From assembly GCA_015680685.1 (NCBI GenBank), contig MNCI01020774.1:130373-194372 (forward strand): a DNA stretch of 64,000 nucleotides, written 5' to 3'. How positions within the stretch are numbered: the stretch's first letter is position 1; each line of letters begins with the position of its first letter. This DNA is from Gnetum montanum (Eukaryota; Streptophyta; Gnetopsida; Gnetales; Gnetaceae). A model generated the notes under the pieces. It did not search any database and was not told the DNA's origin. It saw nothing but the letters and a program-made list of their open reading frames with translations. The translations under genes were made by a program, and so were the position numbers. Of the stretch, positions 34,951-47,611 are shown piece after piece.

Positions 34951-36169
34951 TATTGACCTTTCAGTATGTCAAAAACTTAAGGAAAATGGAGAACATATAA
35001 TGTTGTGGAATCTGATGATTGTGCATAACATGAATGAGAACTCAAGAAAGGGGATCTACAAAGACATGTCAAAGTGGAGACTACAAGGACTCAAGGGAGC
35101 ATGGATAGGTATGAACACTACAGGCTAAATGAAGATGCTCCAACAATCAAGGGGAAGCTAATTCAACAAGAGGAAGCCTCAGAAACCAAAGTTCAAAAGT
35201 TGAGAAGACATCTCTGAGAAGTAGAAGACATCTTAGCCAAAGTGGTGTGCATTCACAAAAGACATCTTCCAAAAATAGAAGATGTCTCCTTTTTAGAGAA
35301 GACATCTTCATAGAGACATCCCACTTGTGAATGAGACATCTCCCCAAGATTGAAGTCAATTTTAGAGAGACATCCAAATCTTAAAGGAGACATCTACATT
35401 AGTCGTTAGATAGTCATTGCATGTATTCCAAGGTGATTTTGGAAACTTTGATGACTTCATTATCTTGAGTATTAAGCAAGCAATTATGAAATAATTGTCA
35501 CTATTAAAGTAATCATTGTATATTGTACTTGTGTACTTAATTTTTCATATCATTTGCTTTATTTTTTGTACACTTGTGCTTCAAAGTACAATGACTTGTA
35601 AAGTTAAGTTACATTCTTTCCTTGTGTTTTTTTTTTTATTTCTCTCTTGTTGCCCTACTAGGATTAATGAGCTTCTTGCAAGAAGGAATTGTAATTAATC
35701 TTGTCAAGATCCTATGAGATTGCATGTTTGTGCAACATCAAAACACCATGGAGTGGAGCTTAATTTCATAAAGGTTGTGGGATCCTTGAAACCACATTCT
35801 AAGCTTGTTAGTACCTTATGAGGTTGAGTGGTTTCATAATGATAAAACACTCCAAAGCATAGCTTAGAGCTTGTATAGGATGTGATACCCTTCAAACCAC
35901 ATTTTAGAGAAACAAAGTTTGAATGTTTCCAAGGAATCTACCCTCCAAGTGTGAACTATCCAAGTTGGGGAACCATGTAAATTTACATGGCTCTTAAATC
36001 ATATAATGTTATTGATTTATCTTAGATCCTTTTAAATTTTTCTTTTGATAAGGCTCTTTTTACTTTATTTTGTTAAGCTGATTTAAAATCATAATTAACC
36101 ATGTAAGCAAATCATGCTTATTACTCCATCATGGATCCTATGTTTGTGAAGTAAAATTTCAGCTTTCAT
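34951..36169. other. LTR-like insertion with an AGACATCT motif cluster
   Basis: This interrupts the ~80-bp array. At 35195-35400 the octamer AGACATCT or its complement AGATGTCT, exact or one base off, occurs about nine times in roughly 200 bases. The same motif cluster marks the U3 of element B LTRs, but the rest does not align with B. It probably contains a solo LTR of another family. Ends and target duplication were not identified. No coding domain. Confidence 0.4.
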
Positions 36170-37800
36170 ATACAGATCCTTTAGAATTTTACATCCTTAT
36201 GTGGCTTATAAAACAAATTTGTAAAACCAATTTTTCATTCTACAAATTCTTCTCTTATCACAAACTAATGTGGTAAAACCAATTTAGAGCTAGCTCATAG
36301 AACAAATATGAACTTTCCTCTAATTTTGAGCTTACGTGACTTCTAGGTCTTCTTGGGGTATACTTAGCTCAACTTCTTTTTGATTATTCTTATGTTAAGC
36401 CTTGCTTAGCTCTCATTTGCTGAGTTGAATTAAAATCATACTGAAACATATGCAAAATTCATACTCATCATTTTATTACAAGCCACATATTCAAGCTTTA
36501 AAATAACACTTTTTTTGTTTTTCATGCTAACATGGCCTGTAGAACTAATTTAACTTTTATTCATAGAAGTTCTTTTTAGTTTTACAAACCTGTTCTAAAC
36601 CAAGTGTTTATGTGGTTCATAAAACCAATTTAAATCTTATTTTTATAACTAATTTTAGGTTCTACAGGCTTATCAACTCATCTTGTGAACATGGTAGAAC
36701 AAAAAATGAGCTTACTTGTAGAACCAAATTTTGGTTTTATGAATTATGCTTCTTTCCCAAGCTTACATGGAAAATAAATTTCACTCATAGAGCCACTTTC
36801 GAGTTTTTCTTATAGAAACATCTTTTGTTTTATGAGCTCTACTTCTTTAGTGGTAACATGGCTTGTAAAACCAATTTTGAATCCCTTCATAGAACTATTT
36901 TTTTGGTTCTACAAACCTTTCTCAATGTTGAGTGTTGATGTGATTCATAAAGCCATTTTGAAGTTTTCTTATAAAACTAATATTTGATTCTACGAACTAT
37001 GTCCTTAGTTTTTGGTAACATGGATTTTAATAATGTGGATGAGCTTTTCAAAAGAATCTAACTTTACTTGTATTTATGAAGCTCTAGCTAGCTAACATGT
37101 AAAAGCTAATTTTAAGTTCATTCATAGAACTAGTTTTTGGTTCTACAAGCCTATTCATTGAGCTAACATGGCTCATAGAACCAATTTAGAGCTAGTTCAC
37201 AAGTTGATTTTTGTTCTACAAAATTTCTTTAGCTGTACAAATTGATGTAGCTCATAAAACTAATTAATGAAATCTTATAGAGCTAAGTTTTTAGTTCAAC
37301 TAAGCTCATCTTTTCAAGTTTGATGTCAAAAATGACAAAAAATTTCCTTCATATGATTAATTCTATTTTTTCTTATGGCACTTACTTTTTAGTTCTATAA
37401 ATCAAATTTCCCTTATTCAACCCGCATGCATATCATATGAACTCTACCTATAGTTTTCAAAACTTTAATGCTTCAAATCATTATAAAGTTAAGTTTCAGA
37501 TCTTTAGTTAGATGACATGGCTCTTAGAATCACTTTCAGATTCCCTTGTAGAACTAATTTTTGGTTCTACGAACTACTCTAATTCTATGAGCTAACATGG
37601 CTACTAAATCCTCTTTTGCAATATCTAAAAGAGCTAAATTTTGATTCTAGAAATATTTCCTCATTAAATATGATGTGGCAATTGACACAAGTTATCTTTG
37701 CAGAATCACTTTTGCTTCTCTTTGTACAACCAAATTTTGGTACTATAAGCATTTATTAAACTTTGTAGAATAGAGCTCTAGTCCTTTTGTACTTAAGCAT
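36170..37800 (+). repeat. Degenerate ~80-bp tandem array with hairpin cores
   Basis: Spacing of successive GGTTCTAC-type boxes (36580, 36655, 36735, 36826, 36906, 36986, 37139, 37212, 37287) is mostly 75-91 bases. A unit reads roughly: AACATGGCTT, GTAGAACCAATTT, a variable part, TTCATAGAACTAATTTT, then TGGTTCTACAAGC. TAGAACC/GGTTCTA arms form a near-perfect palindrome in the best copies. Short open frames here are by-products. Confidence 0.7.
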
Positions 37801-38519
37801 TCATGCAAATGTTAACTTGTCATAAGCTAACATGGAAAAATTTAATTTGGGCTTTTTGATATAAATAATTTTTAAACTTCACATTAAAACTAATTTTCAT
37901 CAATTATGTGCTCCATAATTTATCTTACTACACAAGCTTGTGTTACAATGTGATAATATACTCTACAACCAACGACTTGTAAATGTCCCAAGTGTTAACT
38001 TACGTCTAATGCTCTACCCACATGAAGAAAAATGTACATAAACTCAAAGTATTTTTATTTATTTTTTAGGTGATGGTCAAATGTAAACTATTTTGATTCT
38101 AGCTCACCTTTATTTTACATTAATTTCTTTATTTCTACTATGGGGAATGACTTTTCAAATTTTCCAAGGATGGCCCTAATCATTTCTTATAAATTCTAAA
38201 GTCATACATGAATGAACTGACCTATTTTAAAAGCAATAAAGTTAACATTTTATTTTCTTTGCAATTTCATGATTTTTCATGTTCCTTTCTTCTTTCATTT
38301 ACACATATATCACCAGTATCAACTTCCATTCTTAATTATCAATTCATTGTCATCAATCATCAGTGCAACCAAATTATCAAGCAACCATCATATTAAATGT
38401 ATTATCAAGACTTCAATAACTTATTTTCTCACAGTCCAAAATTTCAAACATTCTAGAATTATCACATCTAAAATATTAAGAGTCAAAACTACAAAAGTCA
38501 ACAATTCAAGAAGAATTTT
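37801..38519. other. No gene seen
   Basis: AT-rich sequence, no domain on either strand. The short plus-strand frames (38208-38523) have no recognisable content. Confidence 0.4.
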
Positions 38520-40430
38520 TTAACACCAATTTGGGCTTTCTTTTATTCCATGTAATATATGAACACTCAAAATACAAATAGAAAGAAGGGCTTTTGTTAA
38601 TAATTTGAACTATAATTTGGACTACTTCTTCCCAAAAGGCACCATCTAATTTGGATTGAACTAACATACATCATACCATTACAACAATTGTCCAATTTTT
38701 ATGCTTAGCAAAATCATTCTATTCTAGACAATATGGAACTATCTTTTGATCAATAATTTCTTCTTTAATAAGACATTCTTGAAATTTTTGTTTATGTAGT
38801 TAATTTCATTATTAGTTTGTAATTTCATGATTATTAACTCATTTTATTTTTTCACAAATGCCTTAAATTTTTTGAATGTATTAAAAAACTTCTAATTTAG
38901 ATTTAATCACATATTTCCACACCTTTTATGAGTAGTCATTAATGTATATTATAAGTAGCATGTTCCACCCAATGAAGGTACATTATCATATGAGCCAACA
39001 TCTAAGTGTACAATCTCCAACTTAGTTCTTGCAGTTATATTCCTTGTGCATGGAAAAGTCATTCTTGTCTAATTACTAAGAGTACATGATTTGGAAAACA
39101 CATCATGATTTAAGTTAAGTTGTGATAGTCCATTGAAAATCATAACAACTTCTACATATAACTTATGTTCATATGACTAACTCTTGCATGTCATAACTTT
39201 TCACCTTGCATTTTATGGATTGCTGAATAGATTACTTCTCTTACTAGATGTAACTTAGATACTTCATTTGTTTCTTTTATCTCCACTAATTTCTTTTATG
39301 GGTTGCCTTCCAATATTACATATTTTACATTCTTGTTTGGATCTTATTCAAAGACTATTTTATGTTCATATTTAATAAATTCTAATATTGATAATAGATT
39401 ATGTCCCTTCAGTGCTGGGGTATAATACATATGCCTAATTTGTACTAGTTGTTAAGTAATTTTCATGTTAATGTTACCAATCCCTTTATATTTATAAATG
39501 TCTCTAGTAGGTGTCATAACCTCACCAATATTTATAGCACATAAATTTTAGAAGAGGTTACAATTTCTTCATACATGTTTGGAACATCCTAAATTAATGC
39601 ACCATGTATTATTTTCAGTCTTAGCCTCTTTATCATAACTTGTAACGTCCTTAATGATTGTTGTGATAATTGTTGTGATTGTTATTACTATTTTTATTTC
39701 ACCTTTATTAACCTATGTTCCTTCTAATAATTCTTTTTTAAACAATAGATTATCTTGGATTTTTAAGATTGAACCAACAGTCTTGAAGTATATGTCATCT
39801 TCTTTCACAAATAAGATAAATTGGTTGTTGGTTCCTTTGATTATTGAATTTTAAACTTTGTTTATCATCATAATGGTAATGTTGAATCCACTACCTTTCT
39901 TATTTTGTGGAGTATACATAACTTGTTTTGGACTTTCTGATTTCTACTCTAATTCTATCTTTTTTTCTTGTAACTACAGTCAAGCTATCAATGGTGGAAA
40001 GCCTAGTCTTTTTCCCAGTGCATCAAGTGCTCATATAGATCCTTTAAACTTATCTAGAAGTTCTTGTAGGAGGTAATTCACTAATTCTTCATTAGATACT
40101 TCTTCATTTTCACATTCAACCTCTCATATAACTACTTTAATATCTTTGATGAAATACTTTTATTTTTATTTTTTATTCATCTTCATTATTTATATTTTTA
40201 AGAAGAGATTGCATTTCTTTGATTAGTCTAGGGATCCAAACATCTAATATAAATATTCCTAAATTTTTTCAACTATATTCATACCATACACCAAATGAGA
40301 TACTTCCTCAAATATATTAGTATAAAGAATGCTTAAAGCCATATCATTTTGTTTTCTTCTAACTGTTATCAAGCCTAAATTTAATACTTGAAACAACATG
40401 TTAGAGTCTACTAGCTCGTAGGACAATTTT
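38520..40430 (-). pseudogene. Ty1/copia gag-protease-integrase remnant
   Basis: Read right to left. A gag segment near 40200-40400 (RRKQNDMALSILYTNIFEEV). A protease segment at about 39350-39640 (GIGNINMKIT, then MYYTPALKGHNLLSILEFI and KIVFE). The pre-integrase block WHARVSHMNISYM (about 39180), SCTLSN.TRMTFP and LEIVHLDVGSYDNVPSLGG. Integrase core YINDYS.KVWKYVIKSKLEVF with KFKAFVKK, and the NG.AKHKNWTIVV and LDGAFWEEVVQIIVQIINKS blocks at 38600-38700. This is the order and wording of copia pol. RT is missing; the element stops at 38520 just past the KPK block. Dozens of stops. Confidence 0.8.
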
Positions 40431-41101
40431 CATTCTTTATGTCCAAGTCGTGTAATTCTTCATCATGAGCTTTTGTAAGTCTATAACTACAATCTTGTTC
40501 ATTAATGACCTTAAGAAACTCTTATCTTCTTCTTCTTCTTTTAATATCATATTGTATAGAGAATTCGTCACATCTTCAACATTTTTATTCTTGTTCTTCC
40601 TTGTAGATGCTTATTCGTTGCTTGATCTCTTGCCTTCTTCTTACTCTAATATCATGTTAAATTTTAATGTAGAATTATTTAGAACTACTTTATAAAGTTT
40701 TGTAATACGTTAGGATCTTTAATAAAGTAATTTCATAATCAACAATTTTCTTTTCATCAAATAATTTTCATTTATAATCTTGTACTCTTAAACCTTTTGG
40801 TCATAACAATTTGTTCCTTAATTATGAACAATTGTACCTTTCCTTTTCTTCTTACTTACAATGATACACATTAACTTGGTACTAGCTAGACTTTAACATG
40901 ATGAAGGATTATGACTCATCATAATTAACACAAGACTTTGTTACAATTCGTAATACACCATCGTAACTAACTCAACACATGCTATGATTCATAATAATCA
41001 TTAATCTTATCAATTGTAATAAACTATTACAACTTGACTTAACAATAGTGACATACAAATCAAGATAATGTATGAATTACTATCTAATATATAGTCCTTT
41101 C
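40431..41101. other. No gene seen; boundary of copia and A remnants
   Basis: AT-rich sequence with repeated (C/A)ATCATAA.T-like words around 40900-41000. No domain recognised. The junction between the copia remnant and element A lies somewhere here. Confidence 0.4.
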
Positions 41102-41402
41102 AAAAATGGTTTTGAGATCTTATTGGATCCATTGATCCTCCTTCATCTACTAGGCACCAATTTATTCTAACTATGATACAATATTATAATAATAAGGTGT
41201 AAGCTATTCTTTCAGTTCTATTAAATCCTGCTTCATTTGTTGTTTCATTCTCGATAATATAGTAACCCACTTTAGTATGCCTCTTCAACTTGTAACTAAC
41301 AATGGCCCTCAATTCAAAAGTAAGGAGGTAGCTTATTTCTACTCTATGTACCACATCACCTAGTCATTTTCATCACCTTATTACCCTAAATTTAATGGTC
41401 AA
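41102..41402 (+). pseudogene. A: gypsy integrase core, N-terminal part (split by B)
   Basis: The plus strand reads W..DLIGSIDPPSS and HQFILTMIQYYNN, then LQLVTNNGPQFKSKEVAYFY (second catalytic Asp replaced by N), then SFSSPYYPKFNGQ, where it is cut by the GTCAA duplication of element B. It continues at 56560. It has a TAG within the HIT.SFSS block. Ty3/gypsy integrase by the NGPQFKS and YYP..NGQ motifs. Confidence 0.85.
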
Positions 41403-42413
41403 TTTGGTCTATGAATCTCTTCTGATTCCCTTATTTTTTTCCCTACAGTTTATTTTTGCAGGTTTAAGTTCTTAAAAGACATCTTGGAAGTTCAAGAGAT
41501 GTCTTAGCTAAATGATAGTCATCTCATATGAGACATCTTATATGTGAGTGAGATGTCTTAGAATTACATGAGACATCTTAGGAATTAATGAGACATGTTA
41601 AGAATGTTTGAGACATCTTATGAAATTTGAGGCATCTTTTGGCACATTTTGAGATGCATTTTGTGAATTTGAGGTGCTCCTAGAAAATTTGAGACACTTT
41701 CTGATAAATTTTGAGGTACTTTCTAGAAAATTTGTGGTGTCTAGAAGACATCTCACTCAAGAGATGTCTCTCCTAAAATTCAAATTTTAAGAAGAGATGA
41801 CCTGAGAAGGCTAGACACGACTTATATAGTTGGAAAAAATTCTAAAATTGTCGTTCCAATTTGGAAAATAACCAAGAGAAGGTGAAAAAAGATATAAAAG
41901 ATGTGAAAACTCTAAGTTAAGATTGTGGAAGGTTTCCCTAGGTTTTCTTCTTTTTTTTTCTAATCAATATGGATTCATCATGCTTGTAACTAGAGAGAGT
42001 TGAAAGAGGAGATGTCAAGAACTTCATGTGTGAACTTGACCAAGAGAAGGGAGAGCACATTGAGTGAGTACATAGAGGTTTCAGCTCCAAGTTCAATTAT
42101 GTATACCTATGTTTTCTAGTATTGCTTATGAGTTGAGATCTTAGTTATGGATTCTGGAAGATATTCTCTATCATATGTGTCTTGCATTGATAACAACCAT
42201 TATGTGATTATACGGCCTCCTGCTCTACAGCATCATTGAGTGTTTTGAGAGGTTTTAGATGTTTTTTGGGTTTTGGAAACCTTGTTTTAATCTCTCTTTT
42301 GAACGATTAAAGATAACAAGTTATTTTATTTTATAGCAAATAATTTGTCCTTTCATAATATCTAGATTTAGAATTTAAAGATGATTTAATATTGGAGTGA
42401 ACCTACTCTAGCA
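41403..42413 (+). repeat. 5' LTR of element B
   Basis: It aligns with the two-piece 3' LTR: the CTCTTCT.ATT start, the AGACATCT-rich U3, the CATGCTTGTAACTAGAGAG block, and the final GGAGTGAACCTACTC. A TATAAAAG at 41893-41900 may be the promoter. The terminal few bases differ between the LTRs, so ends are good to about 5 bp. Confidence 0.9.
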
Positions 42414-42417
42414 TTAT

Positions 42418-42432
42418 TGGTATAAGAGCTTT
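42418..42432 (+). promoter_or_regulatory. Primer-binding site of element B, initiator-Met tRNA type
   Basis: TGGTATAAGAGCTTT differs by one base in its first 12 from TGGTATCAGAGC, the standard plant initiator-Met tRNA primer site. It starts a few bases after the LTR end. Confidence 0.85.
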
Positions 42433-42480
42433 GTGTTAATTGTTCCTTGGAATTTAGTATAGGATTTTGTCAATTTTAGA

Positions 42481-43718
42481 TGGCACCTAAGAAGAAACAG
42501 GTTCAAGCCCTGAATAGAGACACAGAAAGCATGAATTATACCTTCCAAATGATGTTTGCTTAGTTGGATAAAATTAGCATAAAGTTAGATAGAAATACTA
42601 GTCCTAGCAATATCTAGACATGCAAAGGTAATGAGCATGCATGTTCAAACGAAGAAGTTTTATAACCAAGTAGAGATTGAGCGGATGATGATGAAGGACA
42701 ATCCATCTATGGGAGTATAGGAACCCATCAACCAAGGATTCCAATGGGAGGTAATTCTATTTCTTAGATGAGAATTCCAAATGCTTCAATAGTTGTAACT
42801 ACTTATTCTTTGGGCAATCATGACAAGAAGGATGAAGTAAGGCTTCCTGTAGCATTCAAAACAACTACTAGAATTTTGTACATTGAGTTGAAGACTTTCA
42901 ATGGTGTAGATGGCACCAATGCTTTTGCAAGTTAGCTAAAGGTACTTAAGAAGCATTTCAAGTTGGAAGAAGTACCAAATAACTTAAGGGTACCTATTGC
43001 TAAATCCAGATTAGAAGGCATGGCTTCTACTTCATGGGAAAATGAGTCCTAAGCTTATAAAAGATAAAATGATCAACCCATCACAAATTAAAATATGATG
43101 AAATATAGGTTAAAAAAAATTTGAACAGTCTCATCAGAGACAAGAGACCATTATAAAGTTGAAATTCCTAAGGAAAAGTGACAAGGATGTCAAAGAATCC
43201 TACATTGAATTTTATGATCTATTCCATCAACCTAAAGTAAATTGGGATGAGTATGAATAGGCTTCAATCTTTTTAGGAGGTTTAAAAATGGCATATCAAT
43301 AGGAGTTGTCTTCTATGAGCTACAAACTCTCAATGAGGCTTATGATTTGTCACTCAAGGCTAAAAATAAATTAAGAGGATTCAAAAATAAGAGAAAACAA
43401 ACTTCCAATGAGAAGGAAAAGGGATCCAAGTCCAAATGCGAAGAAAACAATGACAACCATGACAATAAGACTAAAAGAGGTAATGAAAAGGATAAAGCCA
43501 AGAAGGACCAAGGCATGGAAGGTAAGTTTCAAGGCAACATCTCATCCAAAATTCAATGCTTTAAGTGTGAAGAATGGAAACACAAGCAATGGAAATGTCC
43601 ACTTCACAAGACAACCCAGGGTAAAGATGTGCAAATCATGAAAGTGAAGAGACATCAAGCCAAGATATTAACAAAGGTAATTCTAATGCTCCAAAAATTA
43701 AGGAACTTTCTAAATTAA
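42481..43718 (+). pseudogene. gag of element B with CCHC zinc knuckle
   Basis: ATG at 42481 opens MAPKKKQVQALNRDTESMN. Several stops interrupt the first 850 bases (for example after MMFA and FAS). The gag core is visible at about 42890-43260 (LKTFNGVDGTNAF, LKKHFKLEEVPNNLRV, SRLEGMASTSWE). The last 372 bases are open and Lys-rich, with a textbook zinc knuckle CFKCEEWKHKQWKC (CX2CX4HX4C) at about 43557-43598. RNA-packaging role by family. Non-functional because of the upstream stops. Confidence 0.85.
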
Positions 43719-43732
43719 ATTCTTGTGCATTC

Positions 43733-44168
43733 ATGGGGAATGTAAATAGAGGAGATCACCCTAATCAAAAACTTTTATTTCCAATTGGGGCTAAATGTTT
43801 GCTTAGTGGGGAATGGATTCATGTTATAATTGATGGAGAAGCCCAAAAAAATGTTATTTGTTCTAGGTTAGTTGCTAGATTGGGTTTTGTAACTAATCCT
43901 CATCCAAGACCATATAAGGTGCATTAGTTTTCTAGGTATTTTTCTTGAGGTAAGGAAACAATGTACTTTAAAATTTAAAATTGGAGGCTTTCATAATGTT
44001 GTAAAGTATGATATGCTTCCAATAGATTGTGCTTATGCAATTCTTGGTAGACCTTGAAATTTTGACAATGATGCTCAATTTGATGAAGTAAGAAATATAT
44101 GGAATGTAGCTAGATCTGATGAAATACATGAGTTGATTTCCATGATAGTTGAACAAATGAGGCAATAA
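43733..44168 (+). pseudogene. Aspartic protease of element B
   Basis: It starts LFPIGAKCLLSGEWIHVIID, then GEAQKNVICSRLVARLGF. The catalytic site expected as DSGA.N.I reads DGEAQKNVI. After one frame disturbance near 43925 the LKFKIGGFHNVVKYDMLPID and CAYAILGRP blocks follow, the usual C-terminal half. It ends with a TAA at 44166. Confidence 0.75.
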
Positions 44169-44279
44169 ATCTCACTAAATGCTTCTTTAATCCTTATAGG
44201 AGAGAGGGAATACATTAAGGAACATGATGAAATGGGTTTTGGTTTTATTGCTATGACAAAAGTTAGTACTAATCATGAT

Positions 44280-45700
44280 GATATGTAAGTTAAACTTCCA
44301 ACAGGTGTGCTACACTTGAAGAAGAAATTTCCCAAGGTGTTTAAGGAGGAATTTGAAGAATTACCACCAATGAGGAATGTACAGCATCATATTCATTTTA
44401 TTCTTGGTACTACCATTTCAAACTAGAGGGCTTATCAAATGGCACTAAATTAGTAGGCAAAATTACAAAAGCAAGTAGAAGAGTTACTTGAAAATGGCCT
44501 CGCAAGAGAATCCATTTCACCTTATGCAGTTTTAAAAATGCTAGTGCCAAAGAATAATAGTGATGAATGAAGGATATGCATTGATTCTAAGGAAATGAAT
44601 AGAATAATATTGAGGTACAAATTTCCTATTCTAAGGATGAATGATATCCTTAATATCCTTACCAATGCTAAACTTTTTAGAAAAATTGATTTGAAGAATG
44701 GTTACCATCAAATTAGAATCAGGCCTAGTGATGAATGGAAGATAGAATTTAAGACACCATATGGATTGTTTAAGTGTTGGTGATGTCATTTGGGCTCACA
44801 AATGTGCCTACTACATTCATAATGTTGATGCATAATGTATTAAAGAACTTGATTGATACGTGTTTTATTGTCTTTTTTGATGATATTTTGGTATATAACT
44901 TTAATAAGAAAGGGCACTTAGATCACTTAAGAATGGTGTGTCTTAAGTTGGAGGAGGCATAGTTGGTGATCAATGTGAAGAAAAGTCTTTTCTTCAGTAG
45001 AGAAATTACATATTTGGGGCATGTGATTTCTAAAAAGTAAATTCAAATGGAAGCCACCAAGGTAAAGGCTAGCAGGGATTGGCCAACTCCTAAGAATGTT
45101 AGGGAGGTAAAATCATTCCTTGGTTTAGTAGGTTTTTATAGATGGTTCATCTAAAATTTTAATGGTATTTCATGACCTATGTTTACTTTGTTAAAGAAAA
45201 ATAAATAATTCAAGTGGGATAATAAAATCCAAGGAAGCTTTAACTTGTTGAAAGAAAAAATTACCAGTGAATCAGTGCTTGTAATTTCATATTTTTAGAA
45301 GCTTTTTTCAAGTGGAGGTGAATGCAAGTGGACTTGCCATTAGTGAGGTACTTTCACAAGAAGGTAGGTTTGTTACTTTCTTTTCAAAAATGTTGAATGA
45401 GTCAAGGCAAAAATATAGCATATATGAGAACTTGTACACTATTCTTCAAGTAATAAAACATTGGAGGCATTATTTGTTGTCCAAGGAATTTACTTTGATG
45501 ATAGATCACAAAGCTCTATAATTTCTAAATTTCCAAAAGAAGTAAAGTGCAAAACACATGAAGTGAGTTGTAAAATTACAAGAGTGCAACTTTGTGCTAA
45601 AACACAAGAGTAGGAAAGCCAATGTGGTGGCTAAAGTATTGTCCAAATTGCATGTGATGAATTTCTGCATGTCCCATGTGGAAGGTATGGATGATTCTAC
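44280..45700 (+). pseudogene. Reverse transcriptase and RNase H of element B
   Basis: RT blocks in order: KKKFPKVFKEEFEELPP, the primer-grip ISPYAVLKMLVPKNNSD, RICIDSKEMNRIILRYKFPI, DLKNGYHQIRIRPSDEWKIE, FGLTNVPTTFIMLM, and the catalytic loop FFDDILVYN (about 44872-44898). The thumb has YLGHVISK, then the connection VKSFLGLVGFYRWF. RNase H: VEVNASGLAISEVLSQEGR (catalytic D replaced by N), KYSIYENLYTILQVIKHWRH, FTLMIDHKAL. About ten stops and one or two shifts. Standard gypsy order, no second RNase H. Confidence 0.9.
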
Positions 45701-45729
45701 TTCTTTGTATGAGAATGATGTTGATTTTG

Positions 45730-46960
45730 GGTAGGTTTTGAGGAGCCTTAAAGAGTCATTGATGAGTAGGATAGATGAGTGGAGGACCTATCATATTCAA
45801 GATGATCTATTATTTAAGAATGGAAAGGTATGTGTTACTAATTATGATTTTAAGAAAAATATTTTATTTGAAAATCATTTTAGTGGCATGGCAAGTCACA
45901 TGGGTAGGGATAAAACATTAGAACTTATGGATAGGTACTATTTTTAGCCTAGCATGGTAATTGAAATTTCAAAATCTATAGAGTGTCTACATTGTCAAAA
46001 ATTCACAAAAGGTAAAGGGGAGGATGAACATTATATACCTTTATTAATTCCTAAGGATCCATGGGAAAGTGTATCTATGGATTTTGTAAGTGATATTCCA
46101 AAAACCAAAAATGGAAAGGATGCAATTTTTGTTGTTGTTGACAAGTTCTCCAAGATGACACACTTTATTTCATGCAAGAAGGTGTGTGATGCTTCTCATG
46201 TTGTAAATTTATTTCTCTAGCATGTTATGAAGATGCATGGGATTCATTTGAATATTGTTAGCAATAAAGACTCCAAATTCACATGTTACTTTTAGAGGTC
46301 ACTTTGAAAAATTTTAGGGACAAAGTTAAATTTTTGTAGTGCATATCTTCCATAATCTTATGGTCAAACAAAGGTGGTGAATGAATCCTTGCTAAAAATA
46401 TTGAGAAATCTATGTGATGGACATCCAAAAAAGTGGAAAAACTTATTGTGTCATGCTAAGTTTTCATACAATAATACTTTTCATGTTGCTATTGGGAAAA
46501 TCCCATTTGAGGTAAACTATGGGTTTTGCCCAAAGATGATGGACACCTTGAAGAGCTTTGATGGTGAAGCTCAACTTAGTATTGATTTTATACAATAGAT
46601 GAGGGATCTCCATGCACAAGTAAAATCAAATCTTGAGAAGAAGGCTAAAGAGAGAGTCCTCAAGAGAAATGAGGGTAAATGGAAGCCAAATTTTATCCTT
46701 AGTGACTTGGTTTGGATGCACTTGAAGAAGAAGCAATTAAGAGATGTTAACTTCTCCAAGTTAAAAGACAATAAGATTGGGCCTTTCAAAATTAAGGCTA
46801 AGATTGATGATAATGCTTTTAAGGTAGATTTATAAAATGATGTTGGTATGTCTTTTGTGTTTAATGTTTTAGATCTTATGCACTATCATGGACCAATTGA
46901 TGAGGAGACACTATAGGGTAACATCGATGAGTTAAAGGGTTTATAGCACTTAGGGAGTCA
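45730..46960 (+). pseudogene. Integrase of element B
   Basis: The zinc segment is recognisable from SHMGRDKTLELMDRYYF and CLHCQKF. The catalytic core reads WESVSMDFVSDIPKTKNGKD, then VVVDKFSKMTHFISC, then NIVSNKDSKF (D to N) and YGQTKVVNESL (E to V), so two catalytic acids are lost. The C-terminus has KKWKNLLCHAKFSYNNTFH, IGKIPFEVNYGF, LVWMHLKKK and the GPFKIKAKIDDNAFKVDL block of the GPY/F module, then FNVLDLMHYHG. It ends by 46960 with no chromodomain seen. Confidence 0.9.
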
Positions 46961-47090
46961 AGAGGCATGAATATTTGACACATTGGAAGGATTAGTTCAT
47001 GGATGTTGTTTTATGGATCCATGAGACCAAAATTCATGAATGGGGGATCACTTTAACTCCTTCTTCCTTGTTCACATGAGTTTACTTTTT

Positions 47091-47104
47091 GAAAGGTGGG
47101 AGAG
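47091..47104 (+). other. Polypurine tract of element B
   Basis: GAAAGGTGGGAGAG lies immediately before the 3' LTR start. Confidence 0.85.
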
Positions 47105-47603
47105 TTGGTGTAGGAACACCTCTTCTAATTTCCTTTTATTTCTCCCTATAATTTATTTTTGTAGGTTTTAAGCTCTTGGAAGATGTCTTGGCTGAATAAT
47201 AGTCATCTTGGCTAAAACATCTTAGATGTAAGTGAAACGTCTTAGCTAAGGCGTCTTACAAATGTGTGAGATGTCTAAAGAAATTTAAGGTGCTTTTTCT
47301 AAATTTAAGATTCTTCTAGAAAATTTGAGACACTTTCTGGTAGATTTTGAGACACTTTCTCACAAATTTGTAGTGTCTAGATAATGTCTCACCCATGAAA
47401 GAAGATGTCTTCCACACTTAGAAGACATCTCTTTTGAAAGTTAAATTTTAGTAGGAGACAACTAGAGAAGGCCACAGATGACATGTACGGCTGAAAAACA
47501 TTTTAAAATTATTGTTCTAATTCTAGAAATAGCTAAGAGAATGTGAAGAAAAGATAGAAATAGCATTGGAACTTCAATTTAAACTTGTGGCAAGTTTTCC
47601 TAG
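47105..47603 (+). repeat. 3' LTR of element B, left piece
   Basis: It starts TTGGTGTAGGAACACC. The AGACATCT-rich U3 parallels 41460-41770. Interrupted after CCTAG (47599-47603) by element C. Confidence 0.95.
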
Positions 47604-47611
47604 TGATGTGA

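Noticed and set aside
41470-41770. CRISPR-like or satellite array in the B LTR
   Set aside because: The AGACATCT repeats are irregularly spaced and occur in both orientations; there are no uniform spacers. They fit an LTR U3.
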